DNA of 64,000 nt. It comes from Xenoacremonium recifei (lineage: Eukaryota > Ascomycota > Sordariomycetes > Hypocreales > Nectriaceae). Below the pieces are notes generated by a model. It worked only from the letters and a program-made list of their open reading frames with translations. It was not told the origin of the DNA and did no database searches. Made by a program: the position numbers and the translations under genes. Location: assembly GCA_012184525.1 (NCBI GenBank), contig WOFQ01000036.1, positions 62,001 to 126,000 of the forward strand, written 5' to 3'. This document shows positions 54,735 to 64,000 of the stretch, piece by piece (position 1 is the stretch's first letter; each line of letters opens with the position of its first letter).

Positions 54735-57518
54735 TCAATCTTCATCCTCCTCATCGATGGGCGCGGGCGTACGTCGCTCAACACGCCTCTTGGGCCGGCG
54801 ATGCCTGGCACTGCTAATGTTGCTCGCAGAATCCTCAGGCATGATGTCGATATCCTCGTAGCCCCAGTCGTCTTCGCTGGGTTCCTCCTCACTGTTCATG
54901 GCGTACGTACCAGAACCCGAGCTGGCATTAGGAAGGACGTCGATACGTCGTCGGTGCAGGTTCTGCATCAAGCCGGCGCCTCGCTGGCGAAGGGACGTCC
55001 TGACAATTTCGGCTTGATGGTGTAGTTTCTCAAACGCATCTTCGAGGGCCTCCATGCCCTTGTAAATCTCTCGCTCGATCTCGGCGATGGCTGCCATCTC
55101 CATCTCTTCGTCGTTGGAGACTGCTTGGCGGGACCCAGGGTTTGCAGTGGATGCTAGGCTAACAAAGGAAGCAGGAGTGGTTCCTCGAGAGTAGACTGAA
55201 GAGAAGGGAGTTGTCGTTCTGGAGCCGAACCCGGAGGATGCCCGAGGGCCAGGGCTCATCGTCCGAGTGTGGAAGTAGCTGGCAGGAGTAGGGCCCCTGG
55301 ACTCAACAATAGGCGTCAGGTCATCATCTGCGCCAGACCAGAGAAAGCCGTCAAAGCGACCGGAGATGAGAATCTCCCATTCTGAGTTGTTGATGTTGGA
55401 TAGGGTGACAAGAAGATCGTGTGTCTGGGGATTGTTGATGAGATATACGGCCGATTCTGCGTCTCGTGGGACTTGAGGCAGTCGGTAGAGACGCTGCAGT
55501 GCGAGGCCCGTCTTGATGAGGAAGTCGGTTCGAGGTCGATGGATGGGTGTGGGCGCTCGAACTGACGGCTTCAGCTCTCGTAAGCCGAGAATGAAGGCGT
55601 TGAAATAGGGTCGGTCTTCAGGCTCGAGGGCGGTAAGGATGGCGAAGCTAAGCGTCTCATCGTCAACATCCTGCGGTTGCGGTATCGGGGTCTCGGAGGT
55701 ATTCTTGAGCCATCGATCTACGGATGATCGAACTTTCTTGGACTGTCGGAGGAAGTGTTCCCTAAACTCCTCGGCGATATCAGGGTCCATCTTGACCGGA
55801 GACGCAGGCCGAGGCGGCATGTCTGCTGAGATCTCGGCCGCTTTGGCGCTGATCTCGTTCAGGTCGAAGGGAGGCCACTGAGGAAGCTCGATCCGGCCGC
55901 TGACCCATTCCAGGACGTCACCCCAATTAAGACCTCGATGAATCTCGTGAGATTTCTCACACATAACACATGTGCACCCGTAGGGCGGGAGGTCACGAGA
56001 GAAGACATTCTCTAGTCGATCGAGAAGGCGACGCGCAACGGATCGGTGGCCTGTAGCGACAGCAACTGACCCATGCTTGCTGAGGACAGTTTGATACTGC
56101 TCGAGTAGGTTGTGAAAAGGGGCAAAGAGCACATCGGCGCCTACTAATGGCGGGTTTGTTGGTCGAAAGCCGTTCTGACGCGGGATCACAGACAAGAAGT
56201 TCTTCGTGACACTAGTGGGAAGACCACCATTCTGAAGGAGATAGTCAACTCGAGGTGCCTCCTGAGGGATGCTTAGAAGGGGAGGAGGTGGTGGTGGTGG
56301 CGGCGGCGGAGGAGGCGGAACACATGATGCTGGCGTTGCGGTTTTTGAGTGAAGGTTTGAGTCGACGTCTTCAACATCGATGACGGAGGGCGTTTGTGGC
56401 AGGACCTGAGGATAGGTAGGAGGGGGGAAGTTGACAGGAGTCTGGGTGGGTGTTTGCGGCGAGGAATCTTGGGTGCTGGAAGGAGAGGATCCGGCATCTT
56501 CCTGCTCAAGCTTCTTGACGCTTCGAACGGAGGATGTTCGCTTGGTCGACTGGTGGGAAGCGCTCGAAGCACGGGAGTCAGAGCGGCGTAGGTTCTCGAG
56601 GTCTCGGATGGCTGATGACCTGATATAAGTCGCTTGGCTCGAGGAGGCGGACCTTCGACTTGTTCGGGAATTTCGTGACGCAGACCTGGAGAGCTCAGAT
56701 GCTCTGGACTTTGGACGAAGAAGAGACGGTTCTGGTGCGGGTTCTGGGTCTGGAACCACGACAACCGGTTCTGGTGGTGAGACTGATTCGGATCCTGGTT
56801 CTGGTTGGGTCGCGGGTTCGGGCTCAGGAGCAGGATCTTCCTCCTTCTCCTTCTCTAGCTCCGGCTGAGATTCAGGTTCAAGTTGAGGTTCGGGTGTGGG
56901 CTCATGTGAAGATTCCCCCTGAGGTTCAGACTCTTCCTCCTCATCGGCCTCCTTCAACGGCTCCTCAGCTGGCTTCTTAGCCGCAGAGACGTCTGTGTCT
57001 GGCGGTGTAGGTGGTCGCGAGGACCTCTTCGAGCTGGTCGACTTCCTTGAAAACTCAGCCGACTTGGACCGCACCCTCGACGCATCATCGCCAAGATCCG
57101 TCTGCTCTGGCGTCAGCGGATGCGACCGTCGATGCGTTGTCGACAGCGACTCTCGACTCTGTACAGCTTCCTTGCTATGCGCCTTGCTGAAGGAGGGATA
57201 CGGTAGAGAGATGCGCTCCGAAAGTACTGACGACCCAGGGACTTGGATCTCGCTCGTCGAAGCTGCCCGCTCCCGTCGATGGCGGTGCTCGCGATGTGGC
57301 TCGTCCCGGTCCTTGTCCCGCTTGCGGTGTCGGCGACTGGACGTGTGCGAGTGCGTCTCGCTGCCCTCGCTCAGCTTGCTCTTCACCGACCGGGTCGAGC
57401 GATGACGGCGATGCTCTCGGTCTTTGTCGCGGTCCTTGCGTTCGGACTTGGATCGCCGGGTCTTTTCGCGGGGCCGGTCGTCGACTTGGGATTCGGCATC
57501 ACGGTCCTTGGACGACAT
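54735..57518 (-). CDS. Conserved fungal Arg/Ser/Pro-rich protein of unknown function
   Basis: An intronless gene for 927 residues. Residues 1-100 are an Arg/Lys/Asp/Ser-rich segment (SKSERKDRDKDREHRRH), like nuclear speckle or splicing-associated proteins. Residues about 190-270 are Glu/Pro repeats (PEPEPATQPEPGSE). A run of thirteen prolines lies near residue 405. From about residue 430 the chain becomes globular. It contains ARRLLDRLENVFSRDLPPYG, a Cys pair CTCVMCEKSHEIH near residue 514, and LNWGDVLEWVSGRIELPQWP. The C-terminal 200 residues are Ser/Thr-rich and end acidic (DEEDED). I recall similar fungal proteins being labelled 5-methylcytosine G/T mismatch glycosylase, but I see no glycosylase motif and do not adopt that name. 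Confidence 0.8.
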   Translation of the reverse strand: MSSKDRDAESQVDDRPREKTRRSKSERKDRDKDREHRRHRSTRSVKSKLSEGSETHSHTSSRRHRKRDKDRDEPHREHRHRRERAASTSEIQVPGSSVLSERISLPYPSFSKAHSKEAVQSRESLSTTHRRSHPLTPEQTDLGDDASRVRSKSAEFSRKSTSSKRSSRPPTPPDTDVSAAKKPAEEPLKEADEEEESEPQGESSHEPTPEPQLEPESQPELEKEKEEDPAPEPEPATQPEPGSESVSPPEPVVVVPDPEPAPEPSLLRPKSRASELSRSASRNSRTSRRSASSSQATYIRSSAIRDLENLRRSDSRASSASHQSTKRTSSVRSVKKLEQEDAGSSPSSTQDSSPQTPTQTPVNFPPPTYPQVLPQTPSVIDVEDVDSNLHSKTATPASCVPPPPPPPPPPPPPLLSIPQEAPRVDYLLQNGGLPTSVTKNFLSVIPRQNGFRPTNPPLVGADVLFAPFHNLLEQYQTVLSKHGSVAVATGHRSVARRLLDRLENVFSRDLPPYGCTCVMCEKSHEIHRGLNWGDVLEWVSGRIELPQWPPFDLNEISAKAAEISADMPPRPASPVKMDPDIAEEFREHFLRQSKKVRSSVDRWLKNTSETPIPQPQDVDDETLSFAILTALEPEDRPYFNAFILGLRELKPSVRAPTPIHRPRTDFLIKTGLALQRLYRLPQVPRDAESAVYLINNPQTHDLLVTLSNINNSEWEILISGRFDGFLWSGADDDLTPIVESRGPTPASYFHTRTMSPGPRASSGFGSRTTTPFSSVYSRGTTPASFVSLASTANPGSRQAVSNDEEMEMAAIAEIEREIYKGMEALEDAFEKLHHQAEIVRTSLRQRGAGLMQNLHRRRIDVLPNASSGSGTYAMNSEEEPSEDDWGYEDIDIMPEDSASNISSARHRRPKRRVERRTPAPIDEEDED

Positions 57519-59337
57519 GGTGGACCATGGACGAAGGGGAGGAGGGGGAGAGGCAAAATGGAGCTAGCGATGTCAGAGATGCGCAATGATAAGACCGTTT
57601 GGTCGTCTTGATCGTGGTATCGAATGCTCCAAGTGCAAATACGGGAGCCAGGCGGAGGTGAGTCGGCGGTGGGAGGTTGGAGGTTGGTTGAAGCTCGAAG
57701 AATATTGTCGGAGCGTCAGTTGCCTGCCCGACAAGGTTCCGGCCCGTGACGGTGACGAGCTCAGGCACTAACGGGATGGATCTGCGCGCGTTTAGGTTTG
57801 CTGCCAGCGGGCCAGCGCCTTCTTAACAAAGGTGGATGGGCAGAGGCATAAGAGCAAGAACGCAGCGGGGCAGCAGCAAGAACGTGAGGAAGGAGAGGAC
57901 AAGGGTCGCTCTTTCGTTCCCCGGTGGTACATCAGAGTGAAAACTGGTTCGACTCGTGAAGGCGTGATTGTATGCTGCAACTAACACACAACAAAATAGC
58001 AACGCCACGGCAAATTGAGGTTCGCTGCCGTCCACCAGCGCACGACACCCGGTCTGAGACAGCGCTGCTGTAGGTACGGGCGGGCGCCTGCAGGCCCTGC
58101 TGGAAACCACTGGACAACTCCCGCAGCTCAACTCCATGCGTGCCCAGGGCAAGCCAAGCTCCCGCCGTCCCGTCCGTCCAACGGCGGGGAGGGACTAGTT
58201 AGCGGAATGGAATCGTGGGTGGGCTTGACAGGGGACTGGAGCCGTTGGAGGGACCAACCATGAGCTGACCGCTCTGCAACAGGTGCTTCTGGCGAGCCAT
58301 GCCCAACCAACATGCCTCTAACCGCTGGAAATGCATGTCGCGGGAGCTGGCATCGCATATATGGAGCACTGAAGGAGTCAACACCAACAGTACGGAAGCC
58401 CTCTTGGCGAGTGTTGCTATTCATGGATGATGGATGGCTGACTGCTGCTGCTGATATCCCACACCACCACGGTGAATCCGAGCTGTGCGTCTTGCATGCC
58501 CTCGAGATATCCCTTCAACGTGCACCAACGAACTTGCAGCTCTCTCACGCAACGTCGCAACACGAGTCACGCTCTCCGGATGCGGGTGAATAACCTCCTG
58601 CCACGAAGCTCCCTGCGAGACCTGCGTGCATAGGGATAGCCTCATGTCCAGAGACGTGCCTCTGCGTATCGATACTGTACCGCAGTGTATCATCTCTGTA
58701 TCCTCGGCGTTTTGGTGGCAAGTCTTCGCGTCGGGCCTCGAACAAGTGAAGATTCCCTGTGCTGTCAGCACCCAACCCCTCCACAGCTAAGCGCGCACCC
58801 CGACCTAGAACCAACACTTAGCCCTCATGAGGATGTGATAGGGCCAGTCTTGGTCACCACGATACCAATCTAAGAATTAGATCATAGTCAAAAAGCACGA
58901 AATGCTTCCATCACCTTCCATATCAGGGTTGACTTGGACTAAATGATGAACAGGTAGCGAGTTAGTTGGTCACGTTCGGCCATGGCAATTCGAGTCCAGT
59001 GTGTCGCAAAATATCAGTTCTTGTCTATCAGGAGAGCCTCTAGTAAAACAGCTCGGCAATACAGAAGCCCCGCCTTCTCGGCAGAGGCCAGTCCATGTCA
59101 TCCATCCATCCATCCAATCGTTCCATCGAACGATGATACAGGTCTTTTCCTATCATCATTCGCCCGTCGTTTTTTCCAACGCCAAATACGTACATCACGA
59201 CGCCCCAAGCGCAAGCCGCCCACAACGGGCGCCTGCTCTATAGGTATCTCTTGACCTGTTTGCTCTATAAGAATCGAAATCCGCGTCTATCATCTCGGCG
59301 GGGGGAAATTCACGCGCGCACAGACGAGACAACTAGT
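57519..59337. other. Intergenic region
   Basis: About 1.8 kb between the start of the Arg/Ser/Pro-rich gene and the 3' end of the ATP sulfurylase gene. No gene is supported. A short repeat of catc (about 59099-59113) occurs. Confidence 0.5.
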
Positions 59338-61341
59338 TTACACGCGGTCGAGGAGGCCGTTGCTCTCGAGCAGGAGGATGATCTCGTGGACAATGGAGCG
59401 GACGCTCTGCTTCTCGAGGTTGACAACGAGGTCAGGCTTGGTGGGAGCCTCGTAGGGGTCGTCGACACCAGTGAAGCCCTTAATCTTACCGGCGCGGGCA
59501 GCGGCATAGACACCACGGCGGTCGGTCTTCTCGCAGTACTCGAGGGGAGTGGCGACGTGGATGAGGAAGAAGGGGCCGGACTTGGAAATGAGCTCGCGGG
59601 CCTGCTTGCGGGCCTCCAAGAAGGGAGCGATGGGGGCAGCAATGACAGCGGCACCGGCCTTGGTCAGCTCGGAAGCAACAAAGGCAATGCGAGAGATGTT
59701 GAGGTCGCGGTCGTGGCGGCTGAAGCCCAGCTCGGAGGAGAGCTCGTGTCGGACGGTCTCACCCAGAAGCATGGAGACGGGTCGGCCGCCGCCCTGGTTG
59801 AGGGTGACCTGCAGGGCACGGGCGATCTGGTCCTTGCCGGAGTTCTGGTAACCGGTCATGAAGACGGTGAAACCCTTCTCAGCGGGCAGGGGGTTCTCCT
59901 CACGGAGCACCTTGACGACCTCGGGGTAGGAGAACCAGGCGGGAATCTCCTTGCCGGTTCGGAGGCGGTTTCGCAGCTCAGTGCCAGAGATGTTGAGGGT
60001 GGGAGTGCCCTCGGGGATCTCGTCGTGGGGCATGTACTCGTCGGTGTTGGGCAGGTAGATGACCTGCTGGAACTCGACCATCTTGATGCCGAGCTCCTCC
60101 TGGTACTGCTGGACCAGGACCTGGGCATCGTACGGGCCGTAGTGGTCCTTGCCCTGCTTGTTCTTGCCGGGACCGGCGTGGTCACGGCCGACGATGAAGT
60201 GCGTGGCACCGTGGTTCTTGCGGATGATGGCGTGCCAGAGCGCCTCACGGGGACCGCCCATGCGCATGGCCAGGGGCAGCAGGGCGAGGGCGGCCATGCC
60301 GTTAGGGTAGCGGGGCAGCAGGGCCTTGTAGACGCGCACACGGGTGAAGTGGTCGATGTCGCCGGGCTTGGTCAGGCCGACAACGGGCTGGATGAGGACG
60401 TTGGCCTGCTGCGAGCGAGCGGCGCGGACCGTCAGCTCACGGTGAGCGCGGTGCATGGGGTTTCGGGTCTGGAAGGCCACGACCTTCTGCCAGCCGAGCT
60501 TGTTGAAGTGAGCGCGGAGCTCGGAGGGGGTGACTGTTGTAGATGTTCGGTTAGTTGTGTTTATGCCACGGTTGCCGCCGTCGGGGCCTTACATCGCAGA
60601 TCCAGGAAGTCGTAGTGCTCCAGGCGGTTGACGGCCTCGAGCTTGCCACCCAGGTAGAAGTCCTCGGCGGTGTCGAACAGGTACTTGACACCGGGGTGGG
60701 TGTCGTCGTCGCTGCCGAAGACCAGCTTGGCCTCCTTGACCTTGTCGGGCTTGTAGATGTCCTCGATGGTCAGGATCGCGAGGTTTCGGTCGTCTCGGAA
60801 GTCGCGCAGAGCGACGCGCGCACCGGGCTTGAGGCCGAGCGACTTGATGGTCTCGGCGGACGCATCCAGGTTGATGGGCATGGAGAAGAGGGCGCCATCG
60901 ACGAGGCGGTTGTTCTCAACGACGCTGGATTGCGGTTAGTTGCGTCCGTTTTCGCTGTAAACTGGAGGTCGCGCAGAACTCACCCATCGTAATCCTTCTC
61001 GGTCATGAACCCTGTGCAGAAAGCGTGTCAATGGCAAGTTCATGGAAGCTCCCCTGGCGGCATGGAGGGGTCATTTCCATGTCCATGTCCATTTCCAGCG
61101 CCCCACCAGGGCTGGCTGGCTGGCTGCCATGGAGATTTTCCCCCATGCCAAAGGAGAAAGACAAATACTAACCTTCGAGGGGAGAGAAGCCACCGTTCAG
61201 GATCAGCTCCAGATCGCACAGGTGACGCTCAGTAAGGGTCAGCGCGGGAATAGTCTCGCACTCGGCCTCCAGCTCGGCCTGGCGCGGCAGGTCGCGAGCG
61301 AAGAGGTCCTTGAGGATGCCGCCGTGGGGAGGGTTGGCCAT
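59338..61341 (-). CDS. ATP sulfurylase (sulfate adenylyltransferase)
   Basis: A four-exon gene for 574 residues, the usual fungal length (MET3/cys-11 orthologue). Exons are 61341-61173, 61011-60984 (28 nt), 60924-60593 and 60533-59338; introns of 161, 59 and 59 nt with GTTAGT, GTGAGT and GTAAGG donors. The start is MANPPHGGILKDL. The catalytic motifs QTRNPMHRAH and GRDHAGPG are intact. The C-terminal third is the APS-kinase-like domain, whose P-loop is altered (MTGYQNSGKDQ), as in other fungal enzymes where it serves as the PAPS-binding allosteric site instead of a kinase. The enzyme makes adenosine phosphosulfate from ATP and sulfate, the first step of sulfate assimilation. Codon use is strongly C/G-ending, a mark of high expression. 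Confidence 0.97.
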
Positions 61342-64000
61342 TTTGTAAGCTGGGAAGTGCAATTGATTGTCGAGAGGGACAAGGGGCCAGGTCAGAGCGC
61401 TGGATCGAGCAATAAAAGGATCTGAGGCTAGAGAGACCCGAAGCCAAGCACGCAATCGATCGTGGGGATGGTGTTGTGGAAGACGGCGAGGAAGGTCGAG
61501 GAAGAGGAAGAGAAGGAGAAGGGCGAGGCGAGGTTGATTAATAGGGGGCTCGCTGAAAAGGAGGGATGGCTGGCTGGCGGGAGCGAGCGAGGGAGGGAGG
61601 GATCGATTTATTATCTACTCCATACTGGACCACTCATTGCCAGCCATTATTGCCTGTACTGTAGCACCCCCCAAGACCACTAATGAGTATCTTCCTTGCT
61701 TATGTCCAGTCCCCGAGAGAAAAAAAAATTGCGTGGCCACCCGCGGCGGACCAAATCGGCCACACTCTGTTACTGTTAGCTCCCAATGACGTGCTCGGGA
61801 CTTGAGGCTTATAGGCCCAGCTGATGGGTCTGGAGGCCAACAAGCACCGATTGATACCGGAGAAACGGTGCTGACGCTTCGGATCCTCGCTGCGAGCCCT
61901 TCGGAGCGTCGACAGCCCAAACGAGGAGACCAGAAGCCGGGTTACAGGGCGTGAAGCCGCAGCGCAGAGGTATCGTCGAGGTTGTTGCCAGTGAGCAAGC
62001 AATCTTGCCGAGTCAGGACAAGCCTTGCCTGCTGCTGCTGCTGCCCCTGGGCGCTGGTCGGTTCCTGACTTGCTCGAAACAAGCCTCACATCGTTCAGTG
62101 TCAACAAGTGTCTCCAGCCAGCCTAACGCCCTTCGCCGGAGACGCTCACTGGAGCTGCGGGATCCAAAGATGCGGGGCGGACGGGGTTCATGAGCTGGGA
62201 TTGGATGGTATGCTTGCTTGCTGACGAGTTGAGACTCAGGCCAAATGTAACGGACGGAACCTTGTCTGCTCCCCGCGGCGGCCACTCGCTCTGCTTTTTC
62301 CCACTTTTGCATTCGTGGCCGACTTGCGACATCGACCCCCCTTATCGATGGCGTCTTGTTTGAAGGGCACTCACTCTCTGGGCGTCGATCTCGTTCCTGT
62401 CTCATGGCTGACGCCTCCCCCCCCCTTTTTCCCGCCTCCTTTTCGGGGACACTCAAATCTCGCAGAGATGCACTTTCTTGGACAGGCAAGTCTTTCTGCT
62501 GACTGTGTTCGGGCCCTCGCAGCCTTGCAGAAGACCCTCCGTTAGGTTGCTTCCGCCGCGCCACCGACTAGGGCTGATGACCACCCCTCCCCCCCTGAAA
62601 TTGCGGCTGTCGGAGCGATCGCCCGGAGGGAACGTCCAATTCAGCAGGCCCGTTGCTGGGCCGCGCAATGTGACTGAGGGAGAGACACAGCAAGGGTGCA
62701 AAATTGGCTCTGAGCTTAAGCGGCCGGGGGTCCTGGACTGCATGCACGATTGTCCCTGAGGAATCCCAGCCCGATCCTGCGAGATCCATTGGCCCCTCAC
62801 CGCGGTGAAGCGTGCAGTTTGATTGTGATGGCGCACCCGCTGCCGATCCGCCTGTGCGATGTAGATTGTCTCATTCGAATGCTCCCCGACCTGCCCGTGC
62901 CCATTCCCCGAGAGCTGAGACCATTATCGGGGAGGACGGACTCCAGCCATGGGACAGGATTCCCGTTGTAACAGACAGCTCGCCGATGCTAATTCTATGA
63001 AATTGTCGGCTAACGATGGCTTGAAGCCACGCGTTATCTCCCGCCCGTGGCTAATAACCTGCAGGGCTTGTGGCGGGCAGACCCAAGGTGGTCTAATTAA
63101 ACTTGACGTTGTATAGCGCAGCTCGCCTCCGGGGAACAGGCAGATTATTGAGTTGTTGCTGTGTCGATGCGTCTGTTTCCAACATGTTTTATGATTCTTC
63201 GAGAAGCAGGCAGTGTTCTGAGTCTGACCCGTCCCTCGACACCACCATGGGGATCCCCGCTGCCAGCCAAGTGTTTGCCATGCCGTTGATGCAAAGACTT
63301 GGCGAATGGTGTGCTAATCTTGTGATGGCTGCCCCGTCATTGAACACCACGTTTCATGATGAGCTATTGCCCTTGGCAGACACCGTGGCAGGACTGTCCA
63401 GGCTCACAATACCACTGAGACATTTCGTCTCTCTCCATGCCTCCAAACATCCTGGATCTTCTGGGACCAGTGTGGACCAAGAGCCCCGCGGTAGACTCTG
63501 TAGCCATGGCTCGGGACCACTTTTGGGAGACGCCATCGAACGGTAGCGTTGCCATGCTGGCCAACAGCTGAAAGTTCTCCCGCCTTCGCGACTCGGGGGG
63601 TTGCCGCGCTGTTGCTTGGCCTCATTTGACGGTGGTCAGCATCTCCACAGCGGACGGGGAGAACAAGATGACAGTTGAGACAACCCTGACTCTCTGAGAC
63701 CGGCCTCCATGCGTCTGGGCGTTTGGGCGTGCAAGGGACTCCGCGGAACTGGCTGCAGAAGGGTCCTACCGTCCTGTGTCTACGTATGAAGTCTTGCGCG
63801 GCGCCACGCGGAGGGCTGTGAACACCATCTCACGGGTTTCAGTCGCCATCGAATCCAGGCGTCAAACGAAAGCCGATGGGCTGAGCAAACTCCCCGAACC
63901 ACTGATCTTTCGATATCGAGTCAAGCTTCTGCTCCAGAATTAGTGGTGCCTCTTCGCTGTACCGTGCTCAGCATGGCTCATGGATTGCTACGTCATGCTA
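61342..64000. other. Upstream region of the ATP sulfurylase gene; no gene supported
   Basis: About 2.7 kb to the window edge. The first few hundred bases should hold the ATP sulfurylase promoter and leader. The longest plus-strand frame (63103-63543) has no recognisable feature and is overlapped by frames on the other strand. No repeat or RNA gene is seen. Confidence 0.5.

Noticed and set aside
54735..57518. The name 5-methylcytosine G/T mismatch-specific DNA glycosylase for the 927-residue protein
   Set aside because: I see no helix-hairpin-helix or uracil-glycosylase motif; the label, as I recall it, seems an inherited annotation.
59251..60615. A 454-codon open frame on the plus strand over the ATP sulfurylase gene
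   Set aside because: It is the antisense shadow of a G/C-ending, highly biased gene. Its Val/Leu/Gly-rich composition has no domain, and the minus-strand gene is certain.
1..64000. tRNA, rRNA and CRISPR features
   Set aside because: No tRNA-like A/B-box pair with a cloverleaf, no rRNA-like segment and no spaced repeat array was noticed by eye; CRISPR is not expected in a fungal genome. A tRNAscan run would settle the tRNA point.

Overview
The window is nuclear DNA of a filamentous ascomycete (Pezizomycotina). The evidence is short introns of about 47-90 nt with GTAAGT/GTGAGT/GTATGT donors and CTAAC branch points, widely spaced genes on both strands, and recognisable fungal orthologues (PDCD5, COQ4, SEC61 gamma, GDT1, ATP sulfurylase with an APS-kinase-like tail, a CX9C mitochondrial protein). 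The families present suggest a Sordariomycete, perhaps Hypocreales; that placement is inference. Two diverged copies of one dispersed repeat differ almost only by C-to-T and G-to-A changes, which is the mark of repeat-induced point mutation (RIP).

Layout. 0-12.8 kb is sparse: a SET-domain gene (1.8 kb), a fungal hypothetical gene (5.6 kb) and a three-exon gene for a Pro/Gln-rich protein (9.6-12.1 kb). 12.8-22.7 kb holds a second SET gene of the SETD3/SETD6/RKM type, a truncated and an intact aminoglycoside-phosphotransferase-like gene, a UBX protein, a CHCHD2/10-type twin-CX9C gene with three phased CCAAT boxes upstream, a C1D/Rrp47 exosome cofactor and a ketopantoate-reductase-like mitochondrial protein.

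23-43 kb is an accessory island. It starts with a repeat carrying an 18-bp minisatellite and a truncated fungal-family gene. Next come an ankyrin-repeat gene with a ubiquitin-like domain, a gasdermin-like gene convergent with a DUF7580-like/subtilisin gene, and a C2H2/NACHT NLR-like pseudogene. After that lie a RIP-mutated repeat, a decayed helicase, a retroelement fossil and another decayed gene. The housekeeping pair PDCD5/COQ4 sits inside this graveyard.

43.8-61.4 kb returns to core genes: an RRM protein resembling CPSF6, SEC61 gamma, a DCAF11-like WD40 protein, GDT1/TMEM165, a conserved Ser/Arg/Pro-rich fungal protein and ATP sulfurylase. 61.3-64 kb shows no supported gene.

The most notable system is the convergent pair at 28.4-32.2 kb, which resembles the gasdermin/subtilase cell-death pair known from the het-Q locus of Podospora anserina. 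Both genes carry apparent lesions here: two in-frame stop codons in the gasdermin-like gene and a one-base frame change in the protease gene. The neighbouring NLR-like gene is also broken. The region therefore looks like a decayed self/non-self recognition or cell-death locus.
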